From assembly GCA_963787195.1 (NCBI GenBank), contig CAWBCI010000091.1:1-64000 (forward strand): DNA of 64,000 nt. Reading direction: 5' to 3'. The notes below the pieces were generated by a model that was not told the origin of the DNA, ran no database searches, and worked only from the letters and a program-made list of their open reading frames with translations. The stretch is from CAWBCI01 sp963787195. GTDB taxonomy: Bacteria; Bacteroidota; Bacteroidia; Bacteroidales; JAGOPY01. Positions 60,749-64,000 of this stretch are shown piece after piece. Position 1 is the first letter of the stretch, and every line of letters starts with the position of its first letter. The translations under genes were made by a program, and so were the position numbers.

Positions 60749-61894
60749 ATGTCAAAAGTCAACATAAGATTTTCCCCTCAGAATAAACCTGATTTCATTA
60801 ATGAATTAAGGGGAGAGGTGAATGATTATTTCGAAAAGAATAAAATCTCAAAATACGGCAATTCAAGCATAGTTTTTAAATCAGCCTTTATGTTCCTGCT
60901 TTACTTCACACCTTTTGTCCTGATGCTGACCGGTCTTGTCACTTCAATTCCGGCTATCCTTGTATGCTGGATCATCATGGGCCTTGGTATGTCGGGTATA
61001 GGAATGGTGCTCATGCATGATGCCAATCACCGTACCTTCTCAAAAAGGCCCGGAGTAAATAAATTTCTGGGCAAATCATTATACCTGCTTGGCGGCTTCC
61101 CTGTGACCTGGCGATACCAGCACAACACCCTGCATCACGGTTTCACGAATATAGAAGGACAGGATGAAGATATAAACCCGGTAGGAATACTTAGGTTTTC
61201 ACCTCATAAGCCGCTTTATAAAATCCATCGGTATCAGCAATTGTATGCATGGTTCTTCTATTTTCTGATGACCCTTTTATGGGCTACTACCAAAGATTTC
61301 AAACAATTGATCAGGTACGAAAAAGAAGGGGTTAAGCTGGATACGGACAAGAAATATAAATCTTTGATGATGGATTTGATTGTTTCGAAAATATTATATT
61401 ACGCTATCTTCCTGATCCTTCCACTGATAGTATTGCCGATTGCCTGGTATTGGACCCTCTTGTTTTTCTTTGTAATGCACTTTGTAAGCGGTTTCATACT
61501 TACGATAATTTTCCAGACCGCGCATGTAATGCCCTCTTCATCATATCCCATGCCCGACGAAAAAGGGAAGATTGAAAATAGCTGGGCCATCCATCAATTA
61601 ATGACGACCACCGATTACGCTCCAAAAAGCAGGATTTTTTCCTGGATGATTGGAGGTTTGAATTATCAGGTAGAACACCATCTTTTCCCGAATATCAGCC
61701 ATGTTCATTATAAGAAAGTAGCTCCCTTCGTAAAAAAGGCTGCCGAAAAATACGGATTGCCATATCATGTGCAGGCAACTTTTTTACATGCGGTGTATGA
61801 GCATTACAAAATGCTGAAAAGTCTTGGAAGGCAATATGAAGCGCCTGCAGAAATACAGCCCTCTGCCCGAACTTATGCTGAAAATATTGGATAG
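60749..61894 (+). CDS. Membrane fatty-acid desaturase
   Basis: A 381-residue di-iron desaturase with three histidine boxes: H90-DAN-H94, H125-NTL-HH (WRYQHNTLHHGFTNIEGQDED) and VEHHLFPNISHVHY near residue 315. Four hydrophobic segments (about 46-63, 66-88, 165-185 and 215-250) place the boxes on the cytoplasmic side. It would introduce a double bond in acyl chains of lipids or acyl-CoA using oxygen and an electron donor. The front-end/linoleoyl-CoA-desaturase-like subfamily is suggested by NYQVEHHLFP, but there is no fused cytochrome b5. Oxygen dependence implies at least microaerobic life. Confidence 0.9.
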   Translation: MSKVNIRFSPQNKPDFINELRGEVNDYFEKNKISKYGNSSIVFKSAFMFLLYFTPFVLMLTGLVTSIPAILVCWIIMGLGMSGIGMVLMHDANHRTFSKRPGVNKFLGKSLYLLGGFPVTWRYQHNTLHHGFTNIEGQDEDINPVGILRFSPHKPLYKIHRYQQLYAWFFYFLMTLLWATTKDFKQLIRYEKEGVKLDTDKKYKSLMMDLIVSKILYYAIFLILPLIVLPIAWYWTLLFFFVMHFVSGFILTIIFQTAHVMPSSSYPMPDEKGKIENSWAIHQLMTTTDYAPKSRIFSWMIGGLNYQVEHHLFPNISHVHYKKVAPFVKKAAEKYGLPYHVQATFLHAVYEHYKMLKSLGRQYEAPAEIQPSARTYAENIG

Positions 61895-61907
61895 CACTGA
61901 ATTCTGA

Positions 61908-62753
61908 TCATTGCTTCAGGCCTGAAAAATATTCATCCCAGCTGATATGCTCCCTGCCGGCGGCTTCCCTGAAATCTGATTTAACTTTGAATTCTCCCTT
62001 CCGGATTTTGGTATAGATGCCGGCCACTATATTCCCCATGATCTCACCGTTGGCCCTTATTTCCATTTCCAGGTAAGCTTCCGGGCTCATGTCTTCATAA
62101 TACAAATCCGTCCCGAAAGTTTTATTCAAATATTTGGTCAGTTGCTGCTGAGTAATAGGCTCTCCAAAGAGATTGAGTATTTTAGAATTTGATTTATTGT
62201 CCAGTATCATCCTGGAATAGGCAAAAGCCAATTCATTGCGGCAGGTATAAGGGCTCAGCTCATTGCCCGCGCAATTGGCTATTTTGCCGTCCTTTTTATA
62301 TTGCTCGATATAATCAATGTCCGGTTCTATATACAGACCGTCTCTTCCGATCGACCACTGCAAGCCGCTTTCCATAATATCCTTCTCGGTTTGCCGGTAG
62401 CTCTTTAGCAAGGTGTCGAATTTGGATTCACCAATATCCCCAATGAAGCTGGTGAACAACATCTTCCTAAGCCCTGCTTCTTTGGCAGCGCTGATTATTC
62501 CACGATTTTGAACAATCCTTACATCGGGTGCATCCATACCCGAAACGAGCAGCAAAACTTCTACTCCCTTCAGGGCTTTATCAAAATCTGCTTTGATGTT
62601 ATAATCGCCTTTACGGATCTCAACTCCCAGGCCAGCTGCTTTTTCCGGATGGCGAGCAATTCCTATTACATTGTTTGTTCCTATTTCACTTATTAGCTGC
62701 TTTATAACAGCAGATCCAAGATGTCCGCTGGCTCCTGTTACGGCTACTTTCAT
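61908..62753 (-). CDS. NmrA/SDR-like NAD(P)-binding oxidoreductase
   Basis: A 281-residue atypical short-chain dehydrogenase of the NmrA/QOR2 group. The cofactor loop MKVAVTGASGHLGSAVIKQL (G-x2-G-x2-G) is followed by IGIARHPEKAAGLGVEIRKGDYNIKADFDKALKGVEVLLLVSG and LRKMLFTSFIGDIGESKFDTLLKSYRQTEKDIMESGLQWSIGRDGLYIEP. The catalytic Tyr-x3-Lys is not in the classic form, as usual for this group. Possible quinone reductase or redox sensor. It converges with the desaturase gene, 13 bases apart. Confidence 0.82.
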   Translation of the reverse strand: MKVAVTGASGHLGSAVIKQLISEIGTNNVIGIARHPEKAAGLGVEIRKGDYNIKADFDKALKGVEVLLLVSGMDAPDVRIVQNRGIISAAKEAGLRKMLFTSFIGDIGESKFDTLLKSYRQTEKDIMESGLQWSIGRDGLYIEPDIDYIEQYKKDGKIANCAGNELSPYTCRNELAFAYSRMILDNKSNSKILNLFGEPITQQQLTKYLNKTFGTDLYYEDMSPEAYLEMEIRANGEIMGNIVAGIYTKIRKGEFKVKSDFREAAGREHISWDEYFSGLKQ

Positions 62754-62890
62754 TATATTAAATATTTAATTGTTTATTTTCCGTTTTCCGGATTCCTTTC
62801 ATTTCTATAACCCGGTAATACTATCTTTCTTTATAAATGAAATATTATGCATTTTGTTTAAATGAGATATGAATTTTTCCGGGACAAATT

Positions 62891-62953
62891 AGTCGTCAGT
62901 CGTTAGTCGTTAGTCGTTAGTCGTTAGTCGTCAGTGGTCAGTCTTCAGTCCTT
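62891..62953. repeat. Nine-unit AGTCGTT-type heptamer array
   Basis: Nine consecutive heptamers in register: AGTCGTC, four AGTCGTT, AGTCGTC, then the variants AGTGGTC, AGTCTTC, AGTCCTT. Confidence 0.9.
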
Positions 62954-63154
62954 CGTCGGGGTATTCATCCTTTTACGATTTTCAATATTCTCTATAATAT
63001 TTAATATTTCCCCTCCGTGCCCTCTGTGTAAATCTCTGTGACCCTCCGTGAAACAAAAAGAATGGCTGCTAGTGTGATACTTTTTTTATTACACGGAGTT
63101 CTACGGAGGTAACGGAGATCCACGGAGAAAAAAATCAAGCACTGAGCATTTTCC

Positions 63155-63200
63155 ACCTTAACACCTTAACACCTTATCACTTTATCACTTTATCACTTTT
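63155..63200. repeat. Octamer array (ACCTTAAC/ACTTTATC)
   Basis: Five eight-base units in register (ACCTTAAC twice, ACCTTATC, ACTTTATC twice) plus a partial unit. Its reverse complement (GTGATAAA/GTTAAGGT) resembles the octamers at 56973-57012. Confidence 0.8.
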
Positions 63201-63225
63201 CCCCAATACCCATTACCTAATAGCT

Positions 63226-63268
63226 AAAAAAAACCGGCAAGCTCAGAGACTAATCCCCGCCTGCCGGC
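63226..63268 (-). terminator. Terminator of the T9SS-tailed gene
   Basis: Minus-strand arms TGCCGG... (63262-63267 pairing with 63234-63239) followed by a T-run (A-run on the plus strand, 63226-63233), 24 bases after the stop at 63292. Confidence 0.65.
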
Positions 63269-63291
63269 CTTAGTATTTTTATAGGAATTGA

Positions 63292-63999
63292 TTATTTAAT
63301 GATCGTAAGGGTTTGTGTTTTATTAAGTCCGTTCCCTTCCATGCGTAAGACATAATTGCCTTCGCGAAGATCCTGCAGGTTCAGGGTACTTCCGTTAAAA
63401 TTGCTGATATTTTTAACTTCCTGTCCATACATGTTATAAACATGTACGTCAACCGGATTTTCCAAACCCTTGATGCGGAACATTCCATCGGAAGGATTCG
63501 GATACAGTTTCACGGCCTGTAAACCTGCCTGGTCCCCGATTCCAACTGTACTTTCGTTGGAATAAGCCGACTGGAAGATCATTTTGGAAGAAGGTTCCTG
63601 AACAAAGACAGCCACACCCAGGTCACTCATATCTTCCACATTGGTAGTGCTCATATCGGCTGAGGCATCCAGGCCAGTGACCACGCCGTCGGTCAGGGTA
63701 ACTCCGGCACCCTGAGCTACCGGGAGCATTTTCATCATTACATGGTGAAATTCAGTTTCTCCGTTACTGGCCACATTGCCTGTTGTAACATTTTCAAAGA
63801 TCACAATATAAGCAGTGACCTGCCCGCTGATATAGGAATTGATGTCCAGGTGAACACTAACCGTTTCCCCATCGATTATATGCGTGGCTGAGAGGTCCAT
63901 AAATGCAGCGTTATCCAGGGAATTGTTAAAGGCATTGTTCACACCTGAACTGCTGGTTGCAGTCTGAACTCCATCTACATATAAATCAGGCACAAAGCT
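63292..63999 (-). CDS. Omp28-like protein with T9SS sorting tail (5' end outside the window)
   Basis: C-terminal 236 residues of a secreted protein, open to the window edge. The visible start reads SFVPDLYVDGV; then ETEFHHVMMKMLPVAQG, a pattern seen in Omp28-related proteins. A type A sorting domain (about the last 75 residues) has LYPNPSDGMFRIKG, VHVYNMYGQEVKNIS and LNLQDLREGNYVLRMEG, ending in KTQTLTIIK. The protein is therefore predicted to be exported by type IX secretion. The Omp28 call is tentative because the N-terminal half is missing; the sorting tail is clear. A terminator follows. Confidence 0.75.
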   Translation of the reverse strand, partial: SFVPDLYVDGVQTATSSSGVNNAFNNSLDNAAFMDLSATHIIDGETVSVHLDINSYISGQVTAYIVIFENVTTGNVASNGETEFHHVMMKMLPVAQGAGVTLTDGVVTGLDASADMSTTNVEDMSDLGVAVFVQEPSSKMIFQSAYSNESTVGIGDQAGLQAVKLYPNPSDGMFRIKGLENPVDVHVYNMYGQEVKNISNFNGSTLNLQDLREGNYVLRMEGNGLNKTQTLTIIK

Positions 64000-64000
64000 A

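Larger units (their letters stand above)
62754..63225. other. Gene-free spacer rich in short repeats
   Basis: No gene. It contains the heptamer array (62891-62953), complementary CTCCGTG and CACGGAG words (about 63014-63127) that can pair across about 50 bases, and an octamer array (63155-63200). The rest is AT-rich. Confidence 0.55.

Noticed and set aside
63000..63140. rRNA or structured RNA suggested by repeated CACGGAG/CTCCGTG words
   Set aside because: The words are degenerate repeats with no consistent fold or promoter and resemble other intergenic repeat remnants in the window.

Overview
The window reads as one stretch of a Bacteroidota (Bacteroidales-like) chromosome, probably a metagenome-derived contig. 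Support comes from a SusC/SusD pair, type IX secretion C-terminal tails, a TamL-type outer-membrane lipoprotein, DUF4271/DUF4421/DUF5103 proteins, a complete Na+-NQR operon, and repeated TAnnTTTG (-7) boxes upstream of genes, which is the Bacteroidota sigma-factor signature. The first ~725 bases are different. They are visibly GC-rich and carry a frame-broken acyl-CoA/AMP ligase fragment on the minus strand, joined abruptly to the tail of a GNAT gene. I read this as a chimeric contig end rather than biology.

Layout. 722-5557: GNAT tail, adk, DUF4271, uroporphyrinogen-III synthase-like gene, rnpA, S41 protease. 5651-8261: cytidine deaminase, hotdog thioesterase, ChaN-like protein, TrmH-family methyltransferase. 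8314-16022: a four-cysteine NqrM-like protein, ApbE flavin transferase, a 5'-truncated outer-membrane protein remnant, and nqrABCDEF; together these cover the pump, its covalent FMN attachment and a candidate iron-cluster maturation factor. 16165-18744: DUF5103 protein and a MacB/FtsX-like permease. 18824-25470: a tightly overlapping seven-gene minus-strand operon with an alpha/alpha-toroid protein, a DltA-like adenylation enzyme, a carrier protein, a GNAT, an AAC(3)-fold acetyltransferase, a NodB/DUF7033-like deacetylase homologue and a FemAB-like GNAT. A paralogue of the deacetylase homologue sits immediately upstream (25579-26877). 26996-29737: dnaX and an ArsM-like methyltransferase. 29978-33609: M16 protease and an acyltransferase.

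33610-34905 is a repeat island. It holds 13 tandem heptamers, a nested REP-like palindrome, one intact tRNA-Val(TAC) flanked by two broken tRNA copies whose anticodon arms are replaced by the same palindrome, and other dispersed repeats. 34906-36703 is cysM/cysE (cysteine synthesis). 36860-47573: tamL, barrel proteins, a methyltransferase, a T9SS cargo, a TonB receptor and pyruvate kinase. 47779-52475: an orphan SusCD pair. 53382-55801: copper chaperone and copper P-type ATPase. 55816-59436: sugar kinase, sugar nucleotidyltransferase and MFS sugar transporter, likely a HexNAc or related sugar salvage set. 59689-62753: membrane LytTR regulator, fatty-acid desaturase, NmrA-like oxidoreductase. 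63292-end: T9SS-tailed, Omp28-like protein running off the window.

The most promising undescribed system is the DltA/DltC-like operon without DltB or DltD. It appears to activate an amino or other small acid onto a carrier protein and may hand it to soluble GNAT, FemAB or AAC(3)-type transferases for glycan or surface modification. The next most unusual features are the hairpin-invaded tRNA-Val copies and the locus-specific heptamer arrays that repeatedly sit at gene 3' ends and in two cases supply the stop codon. All functional calls come from reading the sequence; no database search was possible.
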